A stretch of DNA of 64,000 nt from Pseudomonas spelaei (lineage in GTDB: Bacteria; Pseudomonadota; Gammaproteobacteria; Pseudomonadales; Pseudomonadaceae), in contig NZ_WNNK01000006.1 of NCBI RefSeq assembly GCF_009724245.1, forward strand, positions 1 through 64,000, written 5' to 3'. The position numbers were made by a program, and so were the translations under genes. Below, one piece after another: positions 37,604 to 47,655 of the stretch (its first letter is position 1; every line of letters starts with the position of its first letter). The notes below the pieces were generated by a model. It worked only from the letters and a program-made list of their open reading frames with translations. It had not been told where the DNA came from and did no database searches.

Positions 37604-39024
37604 TACTGCGCCGCCAGTTCAGTGCCAGGAATGGTCAACACTTGACCGACCTTCAGTTCGTCGGTCGTCAGCTTGTTGGCACTGCGCAAAGTCGCCGCAG
37701 AAACCTGGAAGCGCACCGCCAGCATCGCCAGGGTGTCGCCCGGCTGGACTCGATGATCACGCGGGCCCTGGGCAATTTTCCCGGAGTCACGCAGCCAGGC
37801 GATATACGTACCCGGTGGCGGATTCTGCTGGAAGAACTGACGAACACCGGCGCTGATGGAACGCGCCAGCGCCTGCTGGTGGCTGGAGGAGGCCAGTTTC
37901 GAAGCTTCATTGGAGTTGGAGATAAACCCGGTTTCCACCAGGATCGATGGAATGTCCGGCGATTTAAGCACCATGAACCCGGCCTGCTCCACGCGCTGTT
38001 TGTGCAGCGAGGTGACACGACCGATATTGCTCAGGACTTTCTGCCCGACGTTCAGGCTGGAAGTCAGCGAGGCCGTCATCGACAGGTCGAGCAATACGCC
38101 GGCGAGCATCTTGTCCTTGTCGTCGAGGGACACGTTGCCGGCCCCGCCGATCAAGTCGGAACGGTTTTCACTGTCCGCCAGCCAACGGGCGGTCTCGGAG
38201 GTGGCGCCGCGCTCAGACAGGGCAAACACCGAGGCACCAAAGGCGGCGGTCGACGGCGCAGCATCCGCGTGGATCGAGACGAACAGGTCGGCGCCCTTCT
38301 TGCGGGCAATCTCAGTACGGCCACGCAACGGAATGAAGTAGTCGCCGGTACGGGTCAGCTCGGCGCGGTAGCCTTTCATGGCGTTGATCTGGCGCTGCAG
38401 CTCACGAGCGATGGCCAGTACCACGTCTTTTTCATGCTGGCCGCGCGAGCCCGAGGCGCCCGGGTCTTCCCCGCCGTGACCGGCATCGATGACCACGATG
38501 ATGTCGCGCTTGCCGGCCGGAGCCGGCGGCAATGGTGGCAGTTTGACCTGAGGCTGCGACTGGTTGACCGGCACTGCGGGTACCGTCGCCACGCTTGGCG
38601 TTGGCGCAGGTGGCGGCGCGGCGTCGGCGGCGTTGTCGAACAGGTCGACCACCAGCCGGTTGCCGTACTGGGCGTTGGGCGCCAGGGAGAAACTTTTCGG
38701 AGTCACGGCCTTTTTCAGGTCGATGACCACCCGCAAATCCGTCGGCGTACGTTGGGCCGAGCGCATGGAGGTAATCGGCGTATTGGCCGTGGAGACTTTC
38801 AACGGCGCGGCCAGGGTCGCACCGTTGATGTCGATCACCAGGCGATCAGGCGCCGTCAGGGTGAAGACGCTGTGCTGGACCGGGCCAGACAGGTCGAATA
38901 CCAGTCGCGTGTTATCCGGTGCCCGCCACAGGCGAACACTTTTCACCTGTGAAGCGGCCAGAGCATTGACAGTCATTGCCGCAAGCAACACCCCTACGAC
39001 AGTAACCAACGCGCGAAAGCGCAT
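37603..39024 (-). CDS. amiB: N-acetylmuramoyl-L-alanine amidase with AMIN and LysM domains
   Basis: AmiB cleaves stem peptides from septal peptidoglycan during cell separation. The 473-aa precursor has a signal peptide (about 1-24), an AMIN septum-targeting domain (about 28-125), a Pro-rich linker, the zinc amidase_3 domain (about 170-390, starting [12 protein letters not shown]) and a C-terminal LysM (about 420-465, [13 protein letters not shown]). The ATG at 39024 is preferred to the ATG at 39036 because GGGG lies 6 bases upstream. It follows tsaE after 15 bases. Confidence 0.93.
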   Translation of the reverse strand: MRFRALVTVVGVLLAAMTVNALAASQVKSVRLWRAPDNTRLVFDLSGPVQHSVFTLTAPDRLVIDINGATLAAPLKVSTANTPITSMRSAQRTPTDLRVVIDLKKAVTPKSFSLAPNAQYGNRLVVDLFDNAADAAPPPAPTPSVATVPAVPVNQSQPQVKLPPLPPAPAGKRDIIVVIDAGHGGEDPGASGSRGQHEKDVVLAIARELQRQINAMKGYRAELTRTGDYFIPLRGRTEIARKKGADLFVSIHADAAPSTAAFGASVFALSERGATSETARWLADSENRSDLIGGAGNVSLDDKDKMLAGVLLDLSMTASLTSSLNVGQKVLSNIGRVTSLHKQRVEQAGFMVLKSPDIPSILVETGFISNSNEASKLASSSHQQALARSISAGVRQFFQQNPPPGTYIAWLRDSGKIAQGPRDHRVQPGDTLAMLAVRFQVSAATLRSANKLTTDELKVGQVLTIPGTELAAQ

Positions 39025-39039
39025 ACCTAACCCCATCAA

Positions 39040-39510
39040 TTATTTGAATTCCAATGCCAAGGCGACGCACCACGACTCACCGCGCGCACCTTGGGGCAAC
39101 AACTTCAGCTGACGTCCACTCTTATGCGGGCTAATGGTAATGGTCAGGTCGGGCTTTGGCAAAAAGCCTGTGCCTTTATCCGGCCACTCGATCAGACACA
39201 AGGCATCTTCGTCGAAGTAATCGCGGATGCCCATGTACTCCAATTCCTCGGGATCCACCAACCGGTACAGATCGAAATGGAAGGCCCGCACTGCGCCGAT
39301 CTCGTAGGGTTCGACCAAGGTAAACGTAGGACTCTTCACCGCGCCGTCATGACCCAGCCCGCGAATAATGCCTCGGGACAAGGTGGTTTTACCGGCACCC
39401 AGATCCCCTTCCAGAAAGATCAGCCCCGAGCCTTTGGTGACCTCGGCAATGCGTTTGCCGAACGCGACCATGGCCTCTTCATCAGCCAGAAAAAGGGTTA
39501 CTTCAGACAC
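39040..39510 (-). CDS. tsaE: tRNA N6-adenosine threonylcarbamoyltransferase accessory ATPase
   Basis: TsaE is the ATPase of the TsaBDE complex that makes t6A37 in tRNAs reading ANN codons. The 156-aa protein has the P-loop GDLGAGKTT, the SPTFTLVEPYE switch and the DLYRLVDPEELEYMG segment. The GTG at 39510 is chosen because GGAGGA lies 9 bases upstream; it overlaps the end of nnrD by 13 bases. The frame to 39627 lies within nnrD. Confidence 0.94.
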   Translation of the reverse strand: MSEVTLFLADEEAMVAFGKRIAEVTKGSGLIFLEGDLGAGKTTLSRGIIRGLGHDGAVKSPTFTLVEPYEIGAVRAFHFDLYRLVDPEELEYMGIRDYFDEDALCLIEWPDKGTGFLPKPDLTITISPHKSGRQLKLLPQGARGESWCVALALEFK

Positions 39511-40358
39511 GGTGACTGTTCCTCCAACAACTGACGAATGGCGGGAATCAGATCGCTGGCCGCCAGCCCGCGACCCAATGTACCTTGGCGATCCCCGGCG
39601 GTCGCGTGCAACCAGACCGCCAGACAAGCGGCGTCAAATGCCGACATCCCCTGGGCCAGCAAAGCACCCACCAGACCGGCCAACACATCGCCCAGACCGG
39701 CTGTCGCCATCGCCGGGTGGCCCTGATCACAGCGGGCAACCCGACCGTCAGGGCTGGCAATCAAACTGCCAGCGCCTTTCAAGATCGCCACCGCATTGAA
39801 TTTCTGACTTAACGCGCGCGCTACGTTAAGGCGGTTCGCCTGAACCTCGGCTGTCGAAATCCCCATCAACCGGGCCGCTTCACCTGGATGCGGGGTGATC
39901 ACGCAGTTGACCGGCAGGCTGACAGCGCCCATCGCCAGCAGATTCAGCGCGTCGGCATCCCAGACCTGCGGCTGCCGCGCATTCGCCGCCACCGACAGTA
40001 GGCTCTTGCCCCAGGACGCTTCGCCAAGGCCGGGACCGATAACGATCACCGAGACCTTTTCCAGCAAGCCCATCAACTGGTTGGCCGAATGCACGCCCAG
40101 GGTCATGACTTCCGGCAGGCGCGCCAAGGCAGCCGGCACATGTTCACTGCGGGTCGCCAGGGAAACCAGGCCAGCGCCGCTGCGCAGCGCGCTTTGTGCG
40201 CTGAGCAAGGCCGCGCCACCGAACCCACGGTCGCCGCCAATCAGCAAGACATGACCAAACTGGCCTTTATGGGCATCCGGGGAACGGGCAGGCAGTTGCG
40301 GCAATTGGCCGGGCAACAGGTGCTGAACGTCGGTTATTTCGTGTTTTGTCTGCGGCAT
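39498..40358 (-). CDS. nnrD: ADP-dependent NAD(P)H-hydrate dehydratase
   Basis: NnrD repairs hydrated NAD(P)H. The 286-aa protein is the ribokinase-like domain only (KGQFGHVLLIGGDRGFGGAALL, VIGPGLG, TPHPGEAARL, GTGDVLAG-like AGLGDVLAGLVGALLA). No N-terminal epimerase domain (NnrE) is present here, so if the cell has one it is encoded separately. The gene is divergent from queG, and tsaE overlaps its 3' end. Confidence 0.92.
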   Translation of the reverse strand: MPQTKHEITDVQHLLPGQLPQLPARSPDAHKGQFGHVLLIGGDRGFGGAALLSAQSALRSGAGLVSLATRSEHVPAALARLPEVMTLGVHSANQLMGLLEKVSVIVIGPGLGEASWGKSLLSVAANARQPQVWDADALNLLAMGAVSLPVNCVITPHPGEAARLMGISTAEVQANRLNVARALSQKFNAVAILKGAGSLIASPDGRVARCDQGHPAMATAGLGDVLAGLVGALLAQGMSAFDAACLAVWLHATAGDRQGTLGRGLAASDLIPAIRQLLEEQSPCLK

Positions 40359-40421
40359 GCGTCTTCAAGCTCCGATGTCTGGCAGAATTATACGCATCTA
40401 ACCTGCGGTTTCTCTTGTCTC

Positions 40422-41501
40422 ATGCCTGCTATCACCTCCGACCTGCCCGCCCTCGCCCAATCGATCAAAGACTGGGGCCGTGAGCTGGGCTTTCAACAAG
40501 TGGGCATCAGCGGCCTCGACCTGGCCGAGCATGAGCAACACCTGCAGCGCTGGCTCGACGCCGGCTACCATGGCGAGATGGACTACATGGGCGCCCATGG
40601 CAGCAAACGTTCCCACCCTGAAGAACTGGTACCCGGCACCTTGCGCGTGGTCTCCCTGCGCATGGATTACCTGCCCGGCGACACACACATGGCGCAATTG
40701 CTGGCTCAACCCGAAAAAGCCTACATCTCCCGTTACGCCCTGGGCCGCGACTACCACAAGCTGATCCGCAAGCGCGTGCAGCAACTGGCGGACCGGATTC
40801 AGGCGCAAATCGGCCCGTTTGGCTTTCGCGCCTTTGTCGACAGCGCCCCGGTACTGGAAAAAGCCATCGCCGAACAGGCCGGTTTAGGCTGGATCGGCAA
40901 AAACACCCTGGTGCTCAATCGCAAGGCCGGCAGCTACTTCTTCCTCAGCGAACTGTTTGTCGACCTGCCGTTGCCGGTCGACCCGCCTCACACCACCGAA
41001 CACTGTGGCCGCTGTACCGCCTGCCTGGACATCTGCCCGACCAATGCTTTCGTCGGGCCTTACGTACTCGACGCCCGGCGCTGCATTTCCTACCTGACCA
41101 TCGAGCTCAAGAGCGCCATCCCCGAAGACTTGCGCCCACTGATTGGCAACCGTGTGTTCGGCTGCGATGACTGTCAGATCGTGTGTCCGTGGAATCGTTT
41201 CGCACGCACCTCGGCCGAAAGCGATTTCAAGCCTCGGCACAATCTGGATAACGCAGAACTGGCCGAGTTGTTTATGTGGGACGAGGATAAATTCCTCAGC
41301 AGCACCGAAGGCTCCCCCCTGCGCCGCGCCGGTTATGAGCGCTGGCTACGCAATCTGGCGGTAGGGTTGGGCAACGCTCCGTCGAGTATTCCGGTGCTGG
41401 AAGCCCTGAAAGCACGGCGGGATTACCCATCCGAGCTGGTACGCGAACATGTGGAATGGGCGCTGAAGCAGCACGCCGAGCGTCAGTGTTCGTCGTTGTA
41501 G
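40422..41501 (+). CDS. queG: Epoxyqueuosine reductase
   Basis: QueG is the cobalamin-dependent iron-sulfur enzyme that reduces epoxyqueuosine to queuosine in the wobble base of GUN tRNAs. The 359-aa protein carries two ferredoxin-type cluster motifs, CGRCTACLDICP and CDDCQIVCPWN, after the cobalamin-binding catalytic half. The ATG at 40422 fits homologues; the longer frame from 40089 is antisense to nnrD. The gene converges with a TRIC-like gene and overlaps its 3' end by 19 bases. Confidence 0.95.
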   Translation: MPAITSDLPALAQSIKDWGRELGFQQVGISGLDLAEHEQHLQRWLDAGYHGEMDYMGAHGSKRSHPEELVPGTLRVVSLRMDYLPGDTHMAQLLAQPEKAYISRYALGRDYHKLIRKRVQQLADRIQAQIGPFGFRAFVDSAPVLEKAIAEQAGLGWIGKNTLVLNRKAGSYFFLSELFVDLPLPVDPPHTTEHCGRCTACLDICPTNAFVGPYVLDARRCISYLTIELKSAIPEDLRPLIGNRVFGCDDCQIVCPWNRFARTSAESDFKPRHNLDNAELAELFMWDEDKFLSSTEGSPLRRAGYERWLRNLAVGLGNAPSSIPVLEALKARRDYPSELVREHVEWALKQHAERQCSSL

Positions 41502-42094
41502 ACAAACTTGGGCATTTCCCAGTGAAACCGGATCGCCAGCAAACGCAATAGAAAGCCACTGAACAGCGTAAGCAGGATTGCCTGCTCGCTGGGCAACTGC
41601 AGATAGATGCAGAGCATGTAGAACCAGGCGGCAAGGAACGACACGCTGGCATACAGCTCACGGCGGAAAATCAACGGGATGTCGTTGCAGAAGATATCCC
41701 GCAGGATGCCGCCAAATACCCCGGTAATGACACCGCTGACCGACGCCACCAACATGCCGTGGCCCATTTCAAGGGCGGTCATGCAGCCGATCAGGGTGAA
41801 GGCCACCAGACCCACGGCATCCAGCGCCAGGAACAGCGAGCGCAGATGGCGCATCAGTGGCGCAATGAAGATTGTCACCAGCGCGGCGACGGAGGTCAGC
41901 ACCAGGTATTCCGGGTGCTTGACCCAGGTCAGCGGGTAGTGACCGAGCAGCACATCGCGCACCGAACCACCACCCAGCGCCGTCACGCAGGCAATCAGCA
42001 CCACACCAAACCAGTCCATGCCACGCCGACCGGCGGACAAGGCACCGGTCATGGCTTCGGCGGTGATGGCGATGAGGTAGAGCATCAGCAGCAT
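41483..42094 (-). CDS. Trimeric intracellular cation channel (TRIC/UPF0126) family protein
   Basis: A 203-aa inner-membrane protein with seven hydrophobic segments, made of two homologous halves containing the conserved GGGSVRDVLLG and GGILRDIFC glycine motifs of the UPF0126/YicG family. Prokaryotic relatives form trimeric K+-permeable channels. Its 3' end overlaps queG by 19 bases tail to tail. The exact transported ion is not shown by the sequence. Confidence 0.88.
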   Translation of the reverse strand: MLLMLYLIAITAEAMTGALSAGRRGMDWFGVVLIACVTALGGGSVRDVLLGHYPLTWVKHPEYLVLTSVAALVTIFIAPLMRHLRSLFLALDAVGLVAFTLIGCMTALEMGHGMLVASVSGVITGVFGGILRDIFCNDIPLIFRRELYASVSFLAAWFYMLCIYLQLPSEQAILLTLFSGFLLRLLAIRFHWEMPKFVYNDEH

Positions 42095-42183
42095 GGGGGC
42101 GATCCTTGCAATGAGGCGCGCAGTCTAATCATTTGGTGATGGCACCAAAAGGGGGCGACCGGCGAAAGACCGTGTCGCCCACC

Positions 42184-42255
42184 TTCGCGAGCAAGCCCGC
42201 TCCCACATTTTGATTTGCGAACACATTCAAATGTGGGAGCGGGCTTGCCTGCGAT
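42184..42255. repeat. REP pair (inverted)
   Basis: TTCGCGAGCAAGCCCGCTCC and an inverted GTGGGAGCGGGCTTGCCTGC core, about 26 bases apart, in the gap between the TRIC-like gene and orn. Confidence 0.8.
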
Positions 42256-42279
42256 GGCGCCCGTTCAGACGCCTCAAAA

Positions 42280-42822
42280 TCAGAACTTGATGAAATGCTT
42301 GCGGTAATGCTGCAACTCGGCGATCGACTCGCGAATGTCATCCAGTGCCAGATGAGTGCTGCCCTTGTGGAAGCTGTCTTTGACTTCCGGCGCCCAGCGT
42401 GCGGCCAGCTCTTTCAAGGTCGACACATCCAGGTTGCGGTAATGGAAGTAGCTTTCCAGCGCCTTCATGTGGGTATAAAGAAAGCGGCGGTCCTGGCAAA
42501 TGCTGTTGCCGCAGATCGGCGACTTGCCCTTGGGCACCCACTTTTCCAGGAAGGCGATGGTTTCAGCTTCGGCCTCGGCCATGCTCACGCGGCTTTCACG
42601 CACGCGCTGGGTCAGGCCCGAGTTGCCGTGGGTGCGGGTGTTCCACTCGTCCATAGTGGCGAGGACTTCATCACTGTGGTGGATGGCGATCACCGGGCCT
42701 TCGGCCAAGGTGTTGAGGTTGCTGTCGGTGACGATGGTCGCCATTTCGATGATGACGTCGGTGTCAGGGTTCAGACCGGTCATTTCCAGATCGATCCAAA
42801 TCAGGTTCTGTGGGTTTTGCAT
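42280..42822 (-). CDS. orn: Oligoribonuclease
   Basis: Orn degrades the last 2-5 nucleotides of RNA and, in Pseudomonas, pGpG from c-di-GMP turnover, so it affects biofilm signalling. The 180-aa DEDDh exonuclease has WIDLEMTGL near the N-terminus and the later conserved Asp/His residues ([22 protein letters not shown]). The ATG at 42822 (MQNPQNLIW) is the family start. rsgA diverges from it. Confidence 0.96.
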   Translation of the reverse strand: MQNPQNLIWIDLEMTGLNPDTDVIIEMATIVTDSNLNTLAEGPVIAIHHSDEVLATMDEWNTRTHGNSGLTQRVRESRVSMAEAEAETIAFLEKWVPKGKSPICGNSICQDRRFLYTHMKALESYFHYRNLDVSTLKELAARWAPEVKDSFHKGSTHLALDDIRESIAELQHYRKHFIKF

Positions 42823-42928
42823 GTCTTGGTTCCTTGGCACCTTGGCGTAGCTGCGCAGTTTAGCAGGCAGGGCGTGCTAGACTCGCGACCGTTTTACCTA
42901 ACCTTTGCATTATCGACACGGAACACCC

Positions 42929-43960
42929 ATGGCCAAACGCCAGCTCAACCGTCGCCAAAACTGGCGCATCGAAAAGATTCAGGGTGAACGCGCTGCCCGC
43001 GCCGCCAAACGTGAATCCTCCGCCGTGGAAGCGCTGGAAGGCGGCGACCTGGGCCCCGAACAAACGGGGCTGGTGATCGCGCACTTCGGTGTGCAGGTCG
43101 AGGTCGAGGCCAAGGAAGGCGAACACGCAGGCTCGGTGTTCCGCTGCCACTTGCGCGCCAACCTGCCTGCGCTGGTAACCGGCGACCAAGTGGTCTGGCG
43201 TGCCGGCAACCAGGGCATCGGTGTGATCGTCGCGCAACTGCCGCGTACCACCGAGCTGCGTCGCCCGGACAGCCGTGGCCAGCTCAAGCCGGTGGCGGCC
43301 AACGTCGACATGATCGTCATCGTCTTCGCCCCGCTGCCCGAGCCCCATGCCAACCTGATCGACCGCTACCTGGTAGCCGCCGAGCACGCGGGTATTCGTC
43401 CGCTGCTGCTGCTGAACAAGTTCGACCTGATCGACGAGCAGAACGCACCGGCGCTGAATGCGTTGCTGGCGGTCTACCGCACCCTGGGCTACCCGGTGCT
43501 GGAAGTCTCGGCCCATCACGGTAACGGCATGGAACAACTGCAAGAGCAGTTGGATGGCCGCATCAGTGTGTTCGTTGGCCAATCGGGCGTGGGCAAGTCG
43601 TCGCTGGTCAACAGCCTGCTGCCGGAAGTCGAGACTCGTGTCGGCCCGCTGTCGGAGCTTTCCGGCCAGGGTACGCATACCACCACCACGGCGCGGCTGT
43701 TCCACTTCCCGGGCGGCGGTGAGTTGATCGACTCCCCGGGGATCCGTGAGTTCGGCCTGGGCCACGTCAGCCGGGCGGACGTGGAAGCGGGCTTTATCGA
43801 GTTCAACGAACTGATCGGCACGTGCCGCTTCCGCGATTGCAAGCATGATCGCGAGCCGGGTTGTGCGCTGCTCAAGGCACTGGAAGACGGCCGCGTGCAA
43901 CAGCAGCGAATGAACAGCTATCGCTCGATCATCGCCAGCTTGCCGGAAACCAGTTACTAA
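42929..43960 (+). CDS. rsgA: Ribosome small subunit-dependent GTPase A
   Basis: RsgA checks late 30S assembly. The 343-aa protein has an OB fold (about 45-115), then a circularly permuted G domain in which G4 (NKFD, 163-166) comes before G1 (GQSGVGKSS, 217-225) and G3 (DSPG, 268-271). A zinc site follows with C299, C304, H306 and C312. The ATG at 42929 begins the family-typical [10 protein letters not shown]. Confidence 0.96.
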   Translation: MAKRQLNRRQNWRIEKIQGERAARAAKRESSAVEALEGGDLGPEQTGLVIAHFGVQVEVEAKEGEHAGSVFRCHLRANLPALVTGDQVVWRAGNQGIGVIVAQLPRTTELRRPDSRGQLKPVAANVDMIVIVFAPLPEPHANLIDRYLVAAEHAGIRPLLLLNKFDLIDEQNAPALNALLAVYRTLGYPVLEVSAHHGNGMEQLQEQLDGRISVFVGQSGVGKSSLVNSLLPEVETRVGPLSELSGQGTHTTTTARLFHFPGGGELIDSPGIREFGLGHVSRADVEAGFIEFNELIGTCRFRDCKHDREPGCALLKALEDGRVQQQRMNSYRSIIASLPETSY

Positions 43961-43970
43961 AATGAAATAC

Positions 43971-44007
43971 CTGTAGCCGCTGCCGCAGCCTGCGGCAGCG
44001 GCTACAG
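43971..44007. repeat. Palindrome of the second REP class
   Basis: CTGTAGCCGCTGCCGCAG(CC)TGCGGCAGCGG..., a near-perfect inverted repeat between the convergent ends of rsgA and motB. It shares GTAGCCGCTGCCG with the larger palindrome at 52359-52458 and may double as a terminator. Confidence 0.75.
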
Positions 44008-44014
44008 AGTTGCG

Positions 44015-45040
44015 TTATGAGCCAGTGGCGGGCTGAGTCGGGTCTTTCATCCCGCCGTCATCAAACAGGTTCAGCTTCTGGCGCAGCTCGTGAGCGGGTA
44101 GCGGCTCCTGCTCAGGTGGCAGCGCATTCGGATCCGCCAGCACTTCACCCGGCGCACCAGCGCCCTGAGTGGGCACCGGCGGTTGCGCGGCACCCTGCTC
44201 ACCTTCAATCGCGCGCTGGGCCTTTTTGGTCAGCACTACGATATCAATGCGGCGGTTCACCGGGTTGAACGGGTCCTTGATATCAAACAGCTGCGAAGAA
44301 GCAAAACCCACTACTCGCGCCACTTGCTCGTCCGGATAGCTACCCGCCACCAAGGCGCGACGTGCGGCGTTGGCACGGTTGGCGGACAGCTCCCAGTTAC
44401 CAAAATCACCCAGGCCCGAATACGGCTTGGCATCCGTGTGGCCACTGATACTGATCTTGTTCGGCACCGCCTTGATGGTGTCAGCCATGGCCAGCAGGAT
44501 GTCCTCGAAGTACGGTTTCAAGCGCGCACTGCCGGAGTCGAACATTGGCCGGTTGGCAGCATCCATGATCTGGATACGCAAGCCATCCGGAGTGATCTCG
44601 AACAGGATCTGGTCCTTGAACTTCTCCAACTGCGGATTCTCGTCGACCTTCTTCTGCAACTCTTGCAGGAGCAATTCCAACCGTTCGTGCTCGACCTGTT
44701 CGGCCATGCTTTCGACGGTGTCTCGCTCGATGGGAATATTTTCCTGGGGCGACTCGGTCTTCACTTCCGGGTTAATGGTGCGCTCGGGGGCCAGTTGCGG
44801 CGAGCCGCCCAGGTCGATCACAAAAGGCGTGCCACTCTCGGAGAAGCCGATGGGATCCTTGAAGTAACCGGCGATGGCGATCTTTTGTTCCGGCGTGGCA
44901 GTGGACATCAGCCACAACACCAGGAAGAACGCCATCATCGCCGTCGCAAAGTCGGCAAAGGCGATTTTCCAGGCGCCGCCGTGATGCCCCGCAGCGAAGC
45001 GCTTGACGCGCTTGATAATGATCGGCTGGTTGTTTTCCAT
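44015..45040 (-). CDS. motB: Flagellar motor stator protein MotB
   Basis: A 341-aa stator subunit. A short cytoplasmic head is followed by one membrane span (about 25-47) with the proton-carrying Asp in FADFATAMMAFFLVLW, a plug and linker, and the OmpA-like peptidoglycan-binding domain (about 155-275, SGHTDAKPYSG). The Pro/Gln-rich tail after about 290 is disordered. It follows motA after 3 bases and shares its sigma-28 promoter. Confidence 0.95.
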   Translation of the reverse strand: MENNQPIIIKRVKRFAAGHHGGAWKIAFADFATAMMAFFLVLWLMSTATPEQKIAIAGYFKDPIGFSESGTPFVIDLGGSPQLAPERTINPEVKTESPQENIPIERDTVESMAEQVEHERLELLLQELQKKVDENPQLEKFKDQILFEITPDGLRIQIMDAANRPMFDSGSARLKPYFEDILLAMADTIKAVPNKISISGHTDAKPYSGLGDFGNWELSANRANAARRALVAGSYPDEQVARVVGFASSQLFDIKDPFNPVNRRIDIVVLTKKAQRAIEGEQGAAQPPVPTQGAGAPGEVLADPNALPPEQEPLPAHELRQKLNLFDDGGMKDPTQPATGS

Positions 45041-45043
45041 GGC

Positions 45044-45895
45044 TTAGCGACCGCGAACTGCTTGTTCCAGCTCGGCAAAGCTCGGACGGTGCTTCGGATA
45101 CAGAACCTTGCGCCCGAACTCCACAGCCAGGGACGGTGGCATACCAGAAGCGGAGGCCACCAGGGAGGCCTTGATTGCTTCGTATACGTTCAGTTCTTCC
45201 TTGGCATCATGGGCCAGGGAAGTCGCCAGTGGGCCGAAGAAACCATAGGCGGCGAGAATACCGAAGAAGGTCCCCACCAGTGCCGCCCCCACGTGCATGC
45301 CGATGGCTTTCTGGTCACCTTCGCCGAGGGACGCCATGGTCACCACGATCCCGAGGACTGCCGCGACAATACCGAAACCGGGCATGCCGTCGGCGATGCC
45401 AGTCACGGCGTGGGATGGGTGTTCAAGCTCTTCTTTCAAGCTGAACAATTCCATGTCGAACAGACCTTCCAGCTCGTGGGGCGCCATGTTGCCGGAGGAC
45501 ATGATGCGCAGGTAATCGCAGATATAGGCGGTCATGCGTTCGTCTTTGAGCACGGCCGGGTACTTGGCGAAAATCGGACTCGCCGCAGCGTCCTCGATGT
45601 CGCCTTCAATGGCCATCATGCCTTCGCGGCGGCTTTTGTTGAGAATCTCGTAGATCAGCCCCAGCACTTCCAGGTAGAAGGTGTGGGAAAAGCGCGAGCT
45701 GAACATGCCCAGCGACTTCTTGATCACGTGCATGGTCATGTAGCCAGGGTTGGCTTGCAGGAATGCACCGAATGCCGCGCCACCAATGATCAGCACTTCG
45801 AAGGGCTGGATCAGTGCCGCAATTTTACCGTGGGAAAGGACGTATCCGCCGAGCACGCTCGCGATGACGACGATGATGCCGATAATTTTAGCCAT
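45044..45895 (-). CDS. motA: Flagellar motor stator protein MotA
   Basis: A 283-aa protein with four membrane spans and the large cytoplasmic loop between spans 2 and 3 that contacts FliG. The PxP and charged-loop signature of MotA is visible (DGMPGFGIVAAVLG; RREGMMAIEGDIED). It forms the proton-driven stator with MotB. In pseudomonads this pair is one of two stators (MotAB and MotCD); only the MotAB type is in this window. Confidence 0.95.
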   Translation of the reverse strand: MAKIIGIIVVIASVLGGYVLSHGKIAALIQPFEVLIIGGAAFGAFLQANPGYMTMHVIKKSLGMFSSRFSHTFYLEVLGLIYEILNKSRREGMMAIEGDIEDAAASPIFAKYPAVLKDERMTAYICDYLRIMSSGNMAPHELEGLFDMELFSLKEELEHPSHAVTGIADGMPGFGIVAAVLGIVVTMASLGEGDQKAIGMHVGAALVGTFFGILAAYGFFGPLATSLAHDAKEELNVYEAIKASLVASASGMPPSLAVEFGRKVLYPKHRPSFAELEQAVRGR

Positions 45896-45962
45896 AGGGG
45901 ATGAGTACTTGTGCCGTCGGGTTCATGGACATATTCGGAAGATCTGAAAACTCTTCTTCTAC

Positions 45963-45989
45963 TTATCGGCAAATCTGCGCCAGACTATA
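45963..45989 (-). promoter_or_regulatory. Sigma-28 (FliA) promoter of motAB
   Basis: The minus strand reads TATA-N15-GCCGATAA. The -10 matches the FliA consensus at all eight bases and the -35 at three of four (TAAA). The -10 edge lies 67 bases upstream of the motA start. Confidence 0.75.
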
Positions 45990-46061
45990 GCCCGTTAAGG
46001 CGAAAAGCCAGTTCGGCCCGCTCCGGGCGTGTTGACCGCAAGTGATGATCGCGCGCTAATC

Positions 46062-47597
46062 ATGGTTAATGAAACGACAGTTCCAACTCCCAAACCCAAC
46101 ACAATTGCCGGCTGGATAAAGCGGCTGGACGAGGTTGCGCTGCCTGTTCCCCAGGCGAGCCACGAACGGGTGTGCAAAGCCATCGGCGACAGCCGCCGAT
46201 CATTGAGAGAGATTGCTGAGCTGATGCAAAACAGCCCGGCGCTGGTACTCAGCGTGATGCGCGAAGCGAACCATCACACCCACGGCAGCCTGTCGGAACC
46301 GGCGGAAAACCTTGAGGTGGCAATCAACCGCCTCGGTCTTGAACGCACCGCAGAACTGCTGGCCCGCCTGCCGTCCGTGCCCCTCAATGAAATCCCCGTG
46401 GCCCTGCGCCAGTTGCAAATGATCAGCCAGCACGCCTCGCAACAAGCCAATGGCCTGTTCGCCAGTCGCCTGGCGCGGCTGTGGCAAGACATCCACTGGG
46501 GCAGCCTGCTGTTTCTGTCACCACTGTGGCCGATGGCGATTACCTATCCCAAGCTGCTGGAGGAGTGGGAGCTGCGGGTGATCCACAAAGGCCAGTGCGC
46601 ACACAAGGTCGAGCAGGCGTTGTTTGGCGTACGCCTGCTGGAGCTGTGCCTGGGCCTGACCGAAGCCTGGCGACTGCCGATCTGGGTGTCCCAGGGCTAC
46701 ACCTTGCTGCTGAACGAACAGCGCCTGTTGGTCAAAGTGCTGCACATTGCCCGCGAAGAAGAGCCATTGCGCCAACAGCAATTGCTGGATGCCGACCCGA
46801 CGCTGCGGCGCTGGCTGAACCAGCCGGCCAACACCGTGCTGCTGGCCAACGGCCTGGCCATGTCGGCCCAGGAGTCCTGGACCTGCCCGCACACTCAACG
46901 CTGGCAATACCTGACTGCGCTGTACTTGCAGCAACCCTTGAGTGAAGTGCAGCAACAGGTGCATCAACACGCGGTCACCAGTGCCCGTAACGACCTGATG
47001 AGCGATCTCTGGCACCCGGCGCTGTCGCTGATCTGGCCGTGGAATGTGCAACGGGTCCATCGCGGTTTGCTCCCGGCACCGCCGCCGACTGCCGAAGCCC
47101 TGGCAGTCTGGCGTAAGCACTGCACCGAACTGCTGATGGAACCGAGCCGCTTTGCCAACGCCATGCACCTGACCACCTGCGCCAAAGAGGCCTTGGCGGC
47201 CTGCGGCATGCAACGGGTCATGTTGCTGATGGCAGACCGAGCCTTGAGCACCTTGCGGGTACATCAGATCGACGGCCTGCCCAAGGATGCCGCCCACCTG
47301 AGTCTGGACGTCACGCAAAGTACGCTGCTACAGCGACTGCTGGAAAAGTCCGCCCAAGTACGCCTGACGCCGGATAATCACGCCCAGTTTTCGGGGCTGT
47401 TACCTACTCAGTTGCGGCGCCTGTTTGTCGGCCAACACCTGCTGTTACGCTCCTTGAGCAGCAACGGCCGAGTAGTGATGCTGATGGTGGCCGACCAAGG
47501 CGGTGGGCCGTTCTCGGAAACCACCGTGCAAGCCTTCGGTAAAACGGCCCAGTGCATCGAGAAGGCTCTGCACACCTTTACCAACCGCAGCGCTTGA
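46062..47597 (+). CDS. HDOD-domain signalling protein
   Basis: A 511-aa protein with an N-terminal HDOD domain (about 25-210), a metal-free relative of HD phosphohydrolases found in signalling proteins, and a poorly conserved C-terminal region (about 350-505) with a GAF-like look. The histidine-aspartate catalytic pair is not evident, as usual for HDOD. It is divergent from motAB and upstream of rhdA, a conserved order that suggests a link to motility or to post-transcriptional control. The ATG at 46062 is preferred over the one at 46029. Confidence 0.8.
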   Translation: MVNETTVPTPKPNTIAGWIKRLDEVALPVPQASHERVCKAIGDSRRSLREIAELMQNSPALVLSVMREANHHTHGSLSEPAENLEVAINRLGLERTAELLARLPSVPLNEIPVALRQLQMISQHASQQANGLFASRLARLWQDIHWGSLLFLSPLWPMAITYPKLLEEWELRVIHKGQCAHKVEQALFGVRLLELCLGLTEAWRLPIWVSQGYTLLLNEQRLLVKVLHIAREEEPLRQQQLLDADPTLRRWLNQPANTVLLANGLAMSAQESWTCPHTQRWQYLTALYLQQPLSEVQQQVHQHAVTSARNDLMSDLWHPALSLIWPWNVQRVHRGLLPAPPPTAEALAVWRKHCTELLMEPSRFANAMHLTTCAKEALAACGMQRVMLLMADRALSTLRVHQIDGLPKDAAHLSLDVTQSTLLQRLLEKSAQVRLTPDNHAQFSGLLPTQLRRLFVGQHLLLRSLSSNGRVVMLMVADQGGGPFSETTVQAFGKTAQCIEKALHTFTNRSA

Positions 47598-47655
47598 TGC
47601 TTGCGCTACAATCGCCCTCCTCTACAGCCCCACACTTGTGCCCAGGAGACCTCAC

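Noticed and set aside
44183..45904. A 573-codon open frame antisense to motB and motA
   Set aside because: Shadow of two clear genes; it runs across their junction and has no ribosome site or recognisable domain.
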